In this document: in pieces, positions 1 through 5,267 of the stretch
Position numbering within the stretch: the stretch's first letter is position 1
Layout of the letters: each line of letters opens with the position of its first letter
From: Bacteroidales bacterium
Lineage (GTDB): Bacteria > Bacteroidota > Bacteroidia > Bacteroidales > GCA-2748055
Length of the DNA stretch: 11,431 nucleotides
NCBI GenBank assembly: GCA_024763595.1
Contig: JANTFK010000061.1
Location: forward strand, 1 to 11,431
Direction of reading: 5' to 3'
Position numbers and translations under genes: made by a program
Notes under the pieces: generated by a model
Seen by the model: only the letters and a program-made list of their open reading frames with translations
What the model was told of the DNA's origin: nothing
Databases searched by the model: none

Positions 1-59
1 TAGATCAGATTTCTCCGGTAAATACTCCGCTGTGCCCCCCGGACTCTCTTCCTGGCCAT
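1..59 (-). CDS. Possible start of a divergent gene, cut by window edge
   Basis: A leftward reading frame opens with ATG at 59 and stays open to the edge. It encodes a very basic N-terminus beginning MARKRVRGAQ. A consensus-like -7 element (TATATTTG, 104-97) lies about 38 bases upstream of the ATG, which fits a gene divergent from the VOC gene. Only 19 codons are visible and no family can be named. The alternative is that these bases are the 3' end of a rightward gene: the +2 frame is open from the edge to a TAA at 59-61, and the +3 frame to 75-77. Neither tail is recognisable. Confidence 0.35.
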   Translation of the reverse strand, partial: MARKRVRGAQRSIYRRNLI

Positions 60-96
60 AAGAAAATATGCGGTTAAGTTTAAAGTTAGTTGAGAA

Positions 97-104
97 CAAA
101 TATA
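97..104 (-). promoter_or_regulatory. Possible leftward Bacteroidota -7 element
   Basis: On the minus strand this reads TATATTTG, a full match to the Bacteroidota TAnnTTTG -7 motif. It is the same octamer as the one upstream of the lipoprotein gene at 9034-9027. No convincing TTG -33 element sits at the usual 19-22 base spacing. The assignment therefore rests on the -7 match and on the possible leftward start codon at 59. Confidence 0.35.
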
Positions 105-133
105 GTTTTTTCTTCAAAACCCATTTTATGCAC

Positions 134-141
134 TATCTTTG
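134..141 (+). promoter_or_regulatory. Probable -7 element of the VOC gene
   Basis: The octamer TATCTTTG matches the Bacteroidota -7 consensus TAnnTTTG on the plus strand. Transcription from it would begin near 147-150, which places the in-frame ATG at 90 upstream of the message. It also leaves leaders of roughly 10 or 30 bases for the ATGs at 159 or 180. The -33 region is T-rich but has no clear TTG. The element argues for a downstream start for the VOC gene. Confidence 0.45.
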
Positions 142-179
142 TACCGCTTATGTCACGGATGAAAGAATTGAACAAAAAG

Positions 180-1259
180 ATGATTTCCGGTATCCAGCAG
201 ATCGGAGTGGGCGTAAAGAATTTTAATGAAGCATGGAAATGGTATATCCCCAATTTTGGAATGGATATCCGGATCTTTGAAGAGAAGGCCACGGCAGAGT
301 ACATGCTCCCCTATACCGACGGGGAACCCAGGGAAAGGCATGCCTGTCTTGCCATTAATATGCTGGGTGGAGGCGGATTCGAGATCTGGCAACACACCGA
401 ACGTACACCGGTGGCCCCTGCTTTCGAACTTCAGGTGGGCGACCTGGGCATCATTGCGGGAAAGATCAAATCGCCTGTTATACAGGCAGCCTACGATCAT
501 TTGCATCATGAAGCTGAGATTCTTACGGAAATCTTGAAGGACCCGGCGGGAAGGGACAACTTTTTTGTCAAAGATCCCTTTAACAATATCTGGCAGATCG
601 TGGAGGAGAGCTCCATTTTCATGGACTGCAATAAGAGTACCGGGGGCTCCTACGGGGCCATCATCGGCACTTCCCACCCCGAAAAGGCCATCAAGCTTTA
701 CAGCGGGGTGCTGGGATACGATACCGTGGTCTATGATCAAGAGGGTACATTTGAAGACCTTCAAACCATTCCGGGAGGAAAGGGAAAATTCAGAAGGGTA
801 TTGTTGCAACACAGTGAACACCGCAAGGGACCTTTTTCACGCCTTTTCGGTCCCTCCGAGATTGAACTGGTCCAGGCCCTGGACCGCAAGCCTGAAAAGA
901 TCTTCAAGAACCGGATATGGGGTGACCTGGGTTTTATCCATCTCTGTTTTGACGTACTGGGTATGAAAGCACTGAAAGATGAGTGCTCGGAGAAAGGATT
1001 TCCCTTTACCGTGGACTCCGATGTGCACCCCCAGGGCAAACCCTTCGATATGGGTGAGGCAGCGGGTCACTTTGCTTACGTGGAAGATCCGGACGGAACC
1101 CTGATCGAGTTTGTGGAGACACATAAGATCCCCATCTCGCAGCGGCTGGGCTGGTACATCAACCTGTGGAAACGCAGGGATGTGACCAAACCCATTCCCG
1201 ACTGGATGATGAAGTTAATCCGGATGATGAAGGTCAAACCTCACAGGCTCAAAGGATAG
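180..1259 (+). CDS. VOC-superfamily protein, four-module, dioxygenase/glyoxalase-like
   Basis: This predicted cytoplasmic protein of 359 residues has four repeated VOC modules, roughly residues 3-72, 85-145, 158-235 and 250-314. Each opens with a beta strand such as GIQQIGVGVKN or GFIHLCFDV, and modules 2 and 4 close with DPFNNIWQIVE and DPDGTLIEFVE. The architecture resembles 4-hydroxyphenylpyruvate dioxygenase (HPPD) and relatives, which use a His-His-Glu iron site. H254 and E310 fit two of those ligands. The first expected His, at the start of module 3, is absent (SYGAIIGTS), so HPPD activity should not be assumed and the substrate is unknown. A basic, Trp-rich tail follows the last module. 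I chose the ATG at 180 because it directly precedes the first VOC strand. ATGs at 159 and 150 are in frame, and the ATG at 90 lies upstream of the likely promoter. The gene stands alone ahead of the ClC gene, with an 80-base gap. Confidence 0.88.
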   Translation: MISGIQQIGVGVKNFNEAWKWYIPNFGMDIRIFEEKATAEYMLPYTDGEPRERHACLAINMLGGGGFEIWQHTERTPVAPAFELQVGDLGIIAGKIKSPVIQAAYDHLHHEAEILTEILKDPAGRDNFFVKDPFNNIWQIVEESSIFMDCNKSTGGSYGAIIGTSHPEKAIKLYSGVLGYDTVVYDQEGTFEDLQTIPGGKGKFRRVLLQHSEHRKGPFSRLFGPSEIELVQALDRKPEKIFKNRIWGDLGFIHLCFDVLGMKALKDECSEKGFPFTVDSDVHPQGKPFDMGEAAGHFAYVEDPDGTLIEFVETHKIPISQRLGWYINLWKRRDVTKPIPDWMMKLIRMMKVKPHRLKG

Positions 1260-1288
1260 CTTTCCAAATACAGAAACCGGTCGTAATG

Positions 1289-1304
1289 TGTGTTATGTTA
1301 CACA
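1289..1304. promoter_or_regulatory. Inverted repeat upstream of the ClC gene
   Basis: Arms TGTGT (1289-1293) and ACACA (1300-1304) are separated by six bases. This is the geometry of Crp/Fnr-family operators (TGTGA-N6-TCACA), with the inner base of each arm changed. It lies 35 bases before the ClC start codon, close to a weak -7-like TAATTTG at 1315-1321. It could be an operator for a Crp/Fnr-type regulator or a chance palindrome. No T-tract follows it, so it is not a good terminator for the VOC gene. Confidence 0.3.
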
Positions 1305-1339
1305 AATTGTCCTGTAATTTGTAAAATATGTAGCACATA

Positions 1340-3118
1340 ATGCGAAGAAACGCTAAAATAGCCCTGCGAATCCTGGGTGTTGTCCGACACATCAAACAGC
1401 GCCAGCTGGTTCTGGCCCTGAGCCTGGTGATCGGTTTGCTTTCGGGTTTCGCTGCAGTGCTGCTGAAGAACCTGGCACATTTTGTGGAACACAAGGCCAA
1501 AGCCTGGCTGCTGGGCGAGCACTCCAGTGAACTCTTTTTTTTGTTGCCCCTGGTGGGCATCCTGCTCACAGTTATTTTTGTAAACTATCTCCTGAAACAG
1601 GATATCGGGCACGGGGTTAGCAAGATCCTTTTTGGCATCTCCAAACGAAAAGGGCACCTGAAACCGCATAACACCTGGTCCTCCATGTTTGCCAGTTCCC
1701 TTACCGTTGGGCTGGGCGGATCGGTGGGACTGGAGGCACCCATTGTGCTGACAGGAGCTGCTATCGGATCCAACATCGGACAAAGGTTAAGGCTCAACTA
1801 CAAAACGATCGTCCTGCTGTTGGGATGCGGGACCACAGGGGCCATTGCCGGGATCTTCATGGCACCCATGGCGGCCCTGATCTTCTCCTTCGAGGTGCTG
1901 ATGCTGGACCTCACCGCCTGGTCCATGGTTCCCCTGCTGCTCTCGTCGGTGACCGCAGCCACTGTGGCTCATTTCTTCCTGGGTAAAGCGGTGGTCTTTT
2001 CATTCACCATCAGCGAACCCTTTCTGCTTCATAACCTGCCCTTTTACATATTGCTGGCTGTGTTCAGCGGGCTGGTCTCCGTCTATTTCACCCGGATGAA
2101 CCAGTGGACCGAACATACCATACACAGGATCCCCAACACCCTGGTCAGAACACTTGTTGGCGGACTGGTACTGAGCATCCTGATCTTCCTGATGCCCCAG
2201 CTATTCGGCGAGGGTTATACCACCCTGAAAACCCTGCTGACGGGCCACTCCTCCGAACTCTTTAACGGTACCCTTTTTGGCAACCTGCTGCAGGATAATG
2301 CATCGGTAATCATCCTTTTCTTCCTGCTGCTGCTAATTTTCAAGGTAATCGCCATGGCTGTCACCACCGGCAGCGGCGGGGTCGGCGGGATCTTTGCCCC
2401 TGCCCTCTTTGTGGGTGCCATGAGCGGAGCCACGCTGGCCAGGGCTATCGAGGTGGTGGCTCCGGGCCGTATCTCCGAGAATAATTTTGTCCTGGTAGGT
2501 ATGGCCGGGGTGATGGCCGGGGTGATGCACGCGCCTCTGACCGCCATCTTCCTGATCGCCGAGATCACCGGGGGATACACCCTGTTTATCCCACTGATCA
2601 TCACAGCCACCCTGTCCTATGTCACCATCCTCGGCTTCGAAAAACAATCCATCTATACCAAACGGCTGGCTGAAAGAGGGGAACTGATGACCCACCATAA
2701 AGATAAGGCGGTGCTGAGCCAGCTGTCGGTGGATGATGTACTGGAAAAAGATTTCAAAAAGGTAGAAGTAACCGGCAAGCTCTCCGACCTGGTCAAAGCG
2801 ATCTCCAAATCAAAACGCAATATTTTCCCTGTTGTCAACGAAAACCAGGAACTGGTGGGTATCATCCACCTGGACGATATCCGGGATATCATCTTCAATA
2901 CTGAGCTCTACGACAAGGTCGGGATCCATGAACTGATGCATCCCCCCGTTGCTGTCATACCCCGCAGGGAGAGTATGGAAAAGGTCCTGGAAATCTTTGA
3001 AAATACCGACGCATGGAACCTGCCTGTTACCCACCATAACCAATACAAAGGGTTTGTTTCCCGCTCCAAGATCTTCTCCGCATACCGCAAGCTGCTCCGC
3101 GAGTTTTCAGAGGATTGA
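1340..3118 (+). CDS. ClC-family chloride channel/transporter with C-terminal CBS pair
   Basis: This 592-residue inner-membrane protein moves chloride or a related anion. About the first 445 residues form the hydrophobic ClC core. Visible signature regions are GHGVS (90-94, the GSGIP position), GLEAP (130-134, the GREGP position, with E132 as the gating glutamate), FSFEV (182-186), GSGGVGGIFAPALF (344-357), and a Tyr at 439 that fits the pore tyrosine of E. coli ClC. Residues about 463-520 and 530-588 form two CBS repeats, which in this family sense nucleotides or modulate gating. The position of the inner proton glutamate (E203 in E. coli) appears to be V186, as in animal chloride channels, and the selectivity-filter serine appears to be His. 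Transport mode and anion preference are therefore uncertain. The gene ends 21 bases from the convergent nucleotidyltransferase gene, and I see no clear terminator between them. Confidence 0.96.
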   Translation: MRRNAKIALRILGVVRHIKQRQLVLALSLVIGLLSGFAAVLLKNLAHFVEHKAKAWLLGEHSSELFFLLPLVGILLTVIFVNYLLKQDIGHGVSKILFGISKRKGHLKPHNTWSSMFASSLTVGLGGSVGLEAPIVLTGAAIGSNIGQRLRLNYKTIVLLLGCGTTGAIAGIFMAPMAALIFSFEVLMLDLTAWSMVPLLLSSVTAATVAHFFLGKAVVFSFTISEPFLLHNLPFYILLAVFSGLVSVYFTRMNQWTEHTIHRIPNTLVRTLVGGLVLSILIFLMPQLFGEGYTTLKTLLTGHSSELFNGTLFGNLLQDNASVIILFFLLLLIFKVIAMAVTTGSGGVGGIFAPALFVGAMSGATLARAIEVVAPGRISENNFVLVGMAGVMAGVMHAPLTAIFLIAEITGGYTLFIPLIITATLSYVTILGFEKQSIYTKRLAERGELMTHHKDKAVLSQLSVDDVLEKDFKKVEVTGKLSDLVKAISKSKRNIFPVVNENQELVGIIHLDDIRDIIFNTELYDKVGIHELMHPPVAVIPRRESMEKVLEIFENTDAWNLPVTHHNQYKGFVSRSKIFSAYRKLLREFSED

Positions 3119-3139
3119 ATACCATCGTTACAGCGTTCG

Positions 3140-3835
3140 TCAAATTCCATTCACTACTTGTTTGATGGACTCAATAATTCTTTCATACCGTTCCCTACGT
3201 ATTTCATAATACAGATTGCCAAAAATGGCTTCCTGCATAACCCTATCGTCAAGTATGCTTTGAAATTGGTCTGCCAGATAGGGTGCGACGTCATCTGGTA
3301 GTTTAGTCAATTTTTCAATAATATCTGTTCGATTGTCCATTACGTAAACAATATCTTCAAAATCATGACTTGTTCTTGGGTCTTTGGCACCCCTGTCATT
3401 AAAGGCAGAGAACTTGGAGGCTAAAAAGTAGGGCAACGGCAGAATCTGAATCTTTTGATCTTTGATTGCTACTGTTTCTCTTTGTGTAAATCCGGGTGCA
3501 AACCATGGGTTGGCGGGTGCCCAGCCAACAGCTTTCGTACTCATTACATCTACTTTGATGTCTTCGTACCGGAAACGGCAGATTACATCATCTTCCGGAG
3601 ATTGTTTAAATCCTTTTCGGGTTAGCTTTTCCCGGATAGCTTCCAGTTCACCTAATGAAACAATAGCCAAGCTGATATCCACATCTTTAGTTGGTCGCAC
3701 ATCATCCGCTGCAGGATCGTTAATATAAAGACTTACCGTTGCGCCCCCTACAAATACTACTTGCTCATTCATTTCCCCAAGTGCGAATGCAATTTTGCGG
3801 ATAACCTCACGGTTTATAGCAGTGTTCTTTACCAT
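3140..3835 (-). CDS. Nucleotidyltransferase-fold protein, AbiEii-like (putative toxin)
   Basis: This 231-residue protein has the hallmarks of the minimal nucleotidyltransferase fold. A GG pair (30-31, in FVGGATVSLY) is followed by D51 and D53 (TKDVDISL), and a third acidic residue, D96, sits in IKVDVMS. A downstream K141 and a RGAKDPRTSHDFEDI stretch (148-162) fit the lysine and Asp-rich motifs of the AbiEii/DUF1814-type group. In AbiE systems the homologous protein is the toxin or effector, transferring nucleotides (onto tRNA in studied members), and its partner is a winged-helix antitoxin. Here the gene overlaps the upstream winged-helix gene by 7 bases, so the two are translationally coupled in the AbiE order. 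At 231 residues it is shorter than typical AbiEii proteins (around 300). Toxicity is inferred from family and context, and the protein could instead be a non-toxic nucleotidyltransferase of a related family. The region is AT-rich compared with the flanking genes. Confidence 0.85.
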   Translation of the reverse strand: MVKNTAINREVIRKIAFALGEMNEQVVFVGGATVSLYINDPAADDVRPTKDVDISLAIVSLGELEAIREKLTRKGFKQSPEDDVICRFRYEDIKVDVMSTKAVGWAPANPWFAPGFTQRETVAIKDQKIQILPLPYFLASKFSAFNDRGAKDPRTSHDFEDIVYVMDNRTDIIEKLTKLPDDVAPYLADQFQSILDDRVMQEAIFGNLYYEIRRERYERIIESIKQVVNGI

Positions 3836-4344
3836 ATCCTGTTTTTCAGTTCCTTAACTGCTATATTTTTCTCTCTTGCCCTTCCTACCCGTAATGCATC
3901 TGCCAACGCCAGCAGAGCATGCAATTGCTCATCTTCCACTGCTGCCTGTGGCACAGTGGCATACAAAGGTGTAATGCCATGTCCTCTTACATTCCCTTTG
4001 GCATAAGGCCATACGTAGTTTTCACCACTGCTTATCTCTTTATTCAGGGGAGCAGCTGAATGGGCAGTAGGTATGCCTCTTACTACAGCTTCCGGTTTGA
4101 CAGGAAAGACAACCGCCAGCCCGTATTGCAGAAAATCATACAGAACCTGCCGCATCACTCTTTTACCGCTATCATCGATTAAACCTGCATACCTGGAGCG
4201 AGCTACCGATTGGCTTACTTCACTTTGACTCATTTTCAACGATTGAGCCAGAGGTATCTGCTGCCAATTATCATTTTTCAATGCGAGAATTTTGAGCAGA
4301 ACAACCACATCCTGTGGCTTCATGCAATATTGGGACTTTCTCAT
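3829..4344 (-). CDS. Winged-helix DNA-binding protein, putative AbiEi-like antitoxin/autoregulator
   Basis: This 171-residue protein is predicted to bind DNA and regulate its own operon. Residues about 10-60 form a MarR-like winged helix-turn-helix, with the recognition region around PLAQSLKMSQSEVSQSVARS (31-50). The rest includes a segment VVRGIPTAHSAAPL (87-100) and a C-terminal helix rich in Leu and Ala (140-155). I do not recognise a characterised homologue. ATG at 4344 is chosen as the start. A longer frame would begin with TTG at 4371, inside the palindrome and promoter, and a shorter one with ATG at 4323. The gene overlaps the nucleotidyltransferase gene by 7 bases, the usual antitoxin-first arrangement of AbiE-like pairs. 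Two large palindromes around its promoter are the obvious candidate binding sites. Its C-terminal half does not obviously match the classical AbiEi C-domain, so the antitoxin role is an inference. Confidence 0.82.
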   Translation of the reverse strand: MRKSQYCMKPQDVVVLLKILALKNDNWQQIPLAQSLKMSQSEVSQSVARSRYAGLIDDSGKRVMRQVLYDFLQYGLAVVFPVKPEAVVRGIPTAHSAAPLNKEISSGENYVWPYAKGNVRGHGITPLYATVPQAAVEDEQLHALLALADALRVGRAREKNIAVKELKNRIW

Positions 4345-4356
4345 TTCAACTTTCTC

Positions 4357-4380
4357 TATTGCATATTGCAATATGCAATA
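4357..4380. promoter_or_regulatory. Operator-like palindrome A (24 bp, perfect)
   Basis: Every one of the 12 base pairs is symmetric around the 4368/4369 boundary; the right half reads CAATATGCAATA. The palindrome lies 13 bases upstream of the winged-helix ATG and covers the putative -7 element and start of transcription. A protein bound here would block initiation. Its core is shared with palindrome B at 4421-4448, centre-to-centre distance 66 bases. Binding by the adjacent winged-helix protein is inferred. Confidence 0.7.
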
Positions 4381-4406
4381 TTACGGATAAAAATTCTATA
4401 TAGCAA
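4376..4406 (-). promoter_or_regulatory. Predicted promoter of the regulator/nucleotidyltransferase module
   Basis: On the minus strand TTG (4406-4404) is followed after 20 bases by TAATATTG (4383-4376), which matches the Bacteroidota -33/-7 pattern TTG-N19-22-TAnnTTTG in all but one base. The same stretch also reads as TTGCTA-N17-TAATAT, a sigma70-like arrangement. Transcription would start near 4370, inside palindrome A, giving a leader of about 25 bases to the ATG at 4344. The -7 element overlaps palindrome A and the -33 lies between the two palindromes. Confidence 0.5.
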
Positions 4407-4420
4407 CCTTATAACTATAT

Positions 4421-4448
4421 ATTATCGCATATCGCGATATGCAATAAT
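4421..4448. promoter_or_regulatory. Operator-like palindrome B (28 bp, one mismatched pair)
   Basis: This palindrome is centred at 4434/4435 on ATCGCGAT, and 13 of its 14 pairs are symmetric; the exception is 4426/4443. Its arms contain GCATAT and ATATGC plus an outer TTAT/ATAA, closely resembling palindrome A except for a CGCG instead of TGCA centre. It sits upstream of the predicted -33 element. Paired operators flanking a promoter would allow cooperative autorepression, as described for AbiE-type antitoxins. Confidence 0.65.
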
Positions 4449-4727
4449 TCAGTACCTATTGTCTTGTTCTGCATGTGCCCAGCAAAAAGCAGATCTGCCT
4501 CCAGTATATGCAGGATCACCGATTACTGGGGTGTCCCTTGAAATCAATAAGTCCTTTCGGCTGGCTGAGTCATACCAGCCGAAGAAGTATATTTTCCTCA
4601 CTTACCAGTTTAACAGACCGGACTGAAGATTCTAATATGGACATCACATGGCATTTCGACCAGTGTGCTGACCATAATTAGTACATTTTCTATCAACATA
4701 CTAACCGTTTCTTTAAAATAACATGGA
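4449..4727. other. Gene-poor spacer between the VanZ-like gene and the regulator module
   Basis: I find no convincing gene in these 279 bases. Short open frames exist on both strands but lack recognisable motifs, and the longest rightward one is continuous with the antisense of the winged-helix gene. The only clear structure is the inverted repeat at 4556-4583. The spacer separates the GC-richer polysaccharide operon from the AT-rich module and may mark an insertion boundary. Confidence 0.5.
4556..4583. repeat. Inverted repeat with 9-bp perfect arms
   Basis: Arms TTCGGCTGG (4556-4564) and CCAGCCGAA (4575-4583) enclose a 10-base loop and would form a stable GC-rich hairpin in RNA. A short T-run (4591-4594) lies several bases beyond it on the plus strand, and no T-tract follows on the minus strand. 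It is therefore a poor match to a classical terminator in either direction. It could attenuate transcription leaving the VanZ-like gene or be a remnant of a mobile element end. Confidence 0.6.
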
Positions 4728-5267
4728 TTATCGTAAGATTTTCCTGATAAGCGCAACCAACACCAACCCGATTAACACCCCTACCCCATTGGCAAGCATG
4801 TCATTGATGTTAAAGGTGCGGTATGGTACGAGCTTCTGTACCATTTCGAACAGCACGGTGATAACAAGTGCCAGCAGAACAACCGGGATCCACAACCGGA
4901 AGGTCATATTCCACAACCGGATTGTGGCGGCCTTCTGCGGTTGAGGGCCAGTAAGAGCATCCTGCAGTTGAGGGTCGGTGTTGGCATCATGTGGTCGCTG
5001 ACCGGTGATGACATCCTGCAGTTGGGGGCCGGTGTTGGCATACTGTGGTCGCTGGCCGGTGTTGGCCTTTTGCCTGAAAATAACTGCCAGCATGGCCGGT
5101 AACGGAAGATAGATCAACATATGTACCAGATAGTCCCAGCGGATATGCAGGGTATAATTATCACTCAGTATCGTAGAGCCACCAAATAACGGTACCACCG
5201 ATCCTGTGAACAGCACCAGCAGATAAAGGTATGCCAGTCGCTTATTGAATACCTTATTGAATACCAT
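4728..5267 (-). CDS. VanZ-like membrane protein with internal 9-residue repeat array
   Basis: This 179-residue inner-membrane protein has four predicted membrane segments, around residues 11-28, 46-64, 126-145 and 156-175. VanZ-family hallmarks are visible: an Asp and His at the start of segment 2 (RWDYLVHMLIY), E141 and Q144 at the end of segment 3 (LFEMVQKLVPYR), and D156 with N160 in INDMLANGVG. VanZ proteins are small membrane proteins of unclear chemistry, named from a teicoplanin-resistance gene and common near cell-envelope loci. Between segments 2 and 3, residues 68-112 are five degenerate 9-residue repeats rich in Gln, Pro, Asn and Thr, which are not part of the family fold. I chose ATG at 5267; it overlaps the end of capG by 14 bases and the frame also allows ATG at 5291. 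The 12-bp tandem duplication just after the start codon encodes VFNK twice. The gene is probably the last of the polysaccharide operon. Confidence 0.85.
   Translation of the reverse strand: MVFNKVFNKRLAYLYLLVLFTGSVVPLFGGSTILSDNYTLHIRWDYLVHMLIYLPLPAMLAVIFRQKANTGQRPQYANTGPQLQDVITGQRPHDANTDPQLQDALTGPQPQKAATIRLWNMTFRLWIPVVLLALVITVLFEMVQKLVPYRTFNINDMLANGVGVLIGLVLVALIRKILR
4932..5066 (-). repeat. In-frame minisatellite, five 27-bp units, inside the VanZ-like gene
   Basis: The units translate as ANTGQRPQY, ANTGPQLQD, VITGQRPHD, ANTDPQLQD and ALTGPQPQK. Alternating unit types (QRP and PQLQ) give a 54-bp higher-order period, clearest at the DNA level as two diverged 54-base copies starting at 4960 and 5014. 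All units are multiples of three, so copy-number change would lengthen or shorten the loop between membrane segments 2 and 3 without a frameshift. This is a protein-coding tandem repeat, not a CRISPR array. Confidence 0.85.
5241..5264. repeat. 12-bp perfect tandem duplication at the capG/VanZ junction
   Basis: CTTATTGAATAC occurs twice head to tail (5241-5252 and 5253-5264). The second copy contains the capG stop codon (5254-5256). In the VanZ frame the two copies encode the repeated VFNK at the N-terminus. The duplication length is a multiple of three and keeps both genes intact. Confidence 0.9.

Noticed and set aside
90..179. N-terminal extension of the VOC protein from the ATG at 90
   Set aside because: The extension lies across the likely -7 element at 134-141 and its residues are not part of the VOC fold, which begins right after the ATG at 180.
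4345..4371. TTG start at 4371 for the winged-helix gene
   Set aside because: It falls within palindrome A at or next to the predicted transcription start, leaving no leader, whereas the ATG at 4344 has a normal leader and precedes the folded domain.
4210..4626. Rightward open frame of 138 codons covering the palindromes and spacer
   Set aside because: Its first part is antisense to the winged-helix gene, it runs through the operator palindromes, and it has no family features or ribosome-binding context.
4598..4680. Possible end of an insertion sequence in the spacer
   Set aside because: Two segments look loosely alike, but I could not align them convincingly, and there is no transposase gene, no clear terminal inverted repeat and no target-site duplication.
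4615..4680. Leftward 21-codon open frame starting near 4675
   Set aside because: It is very short and has no conserved features, so chance is the simplest explanation.
4932..5066. CRISPR-like array
   Set aside because: The units are contiguous, diverged and in frame with the VanZ-like gene, and there are no unique spacers or cas genes.
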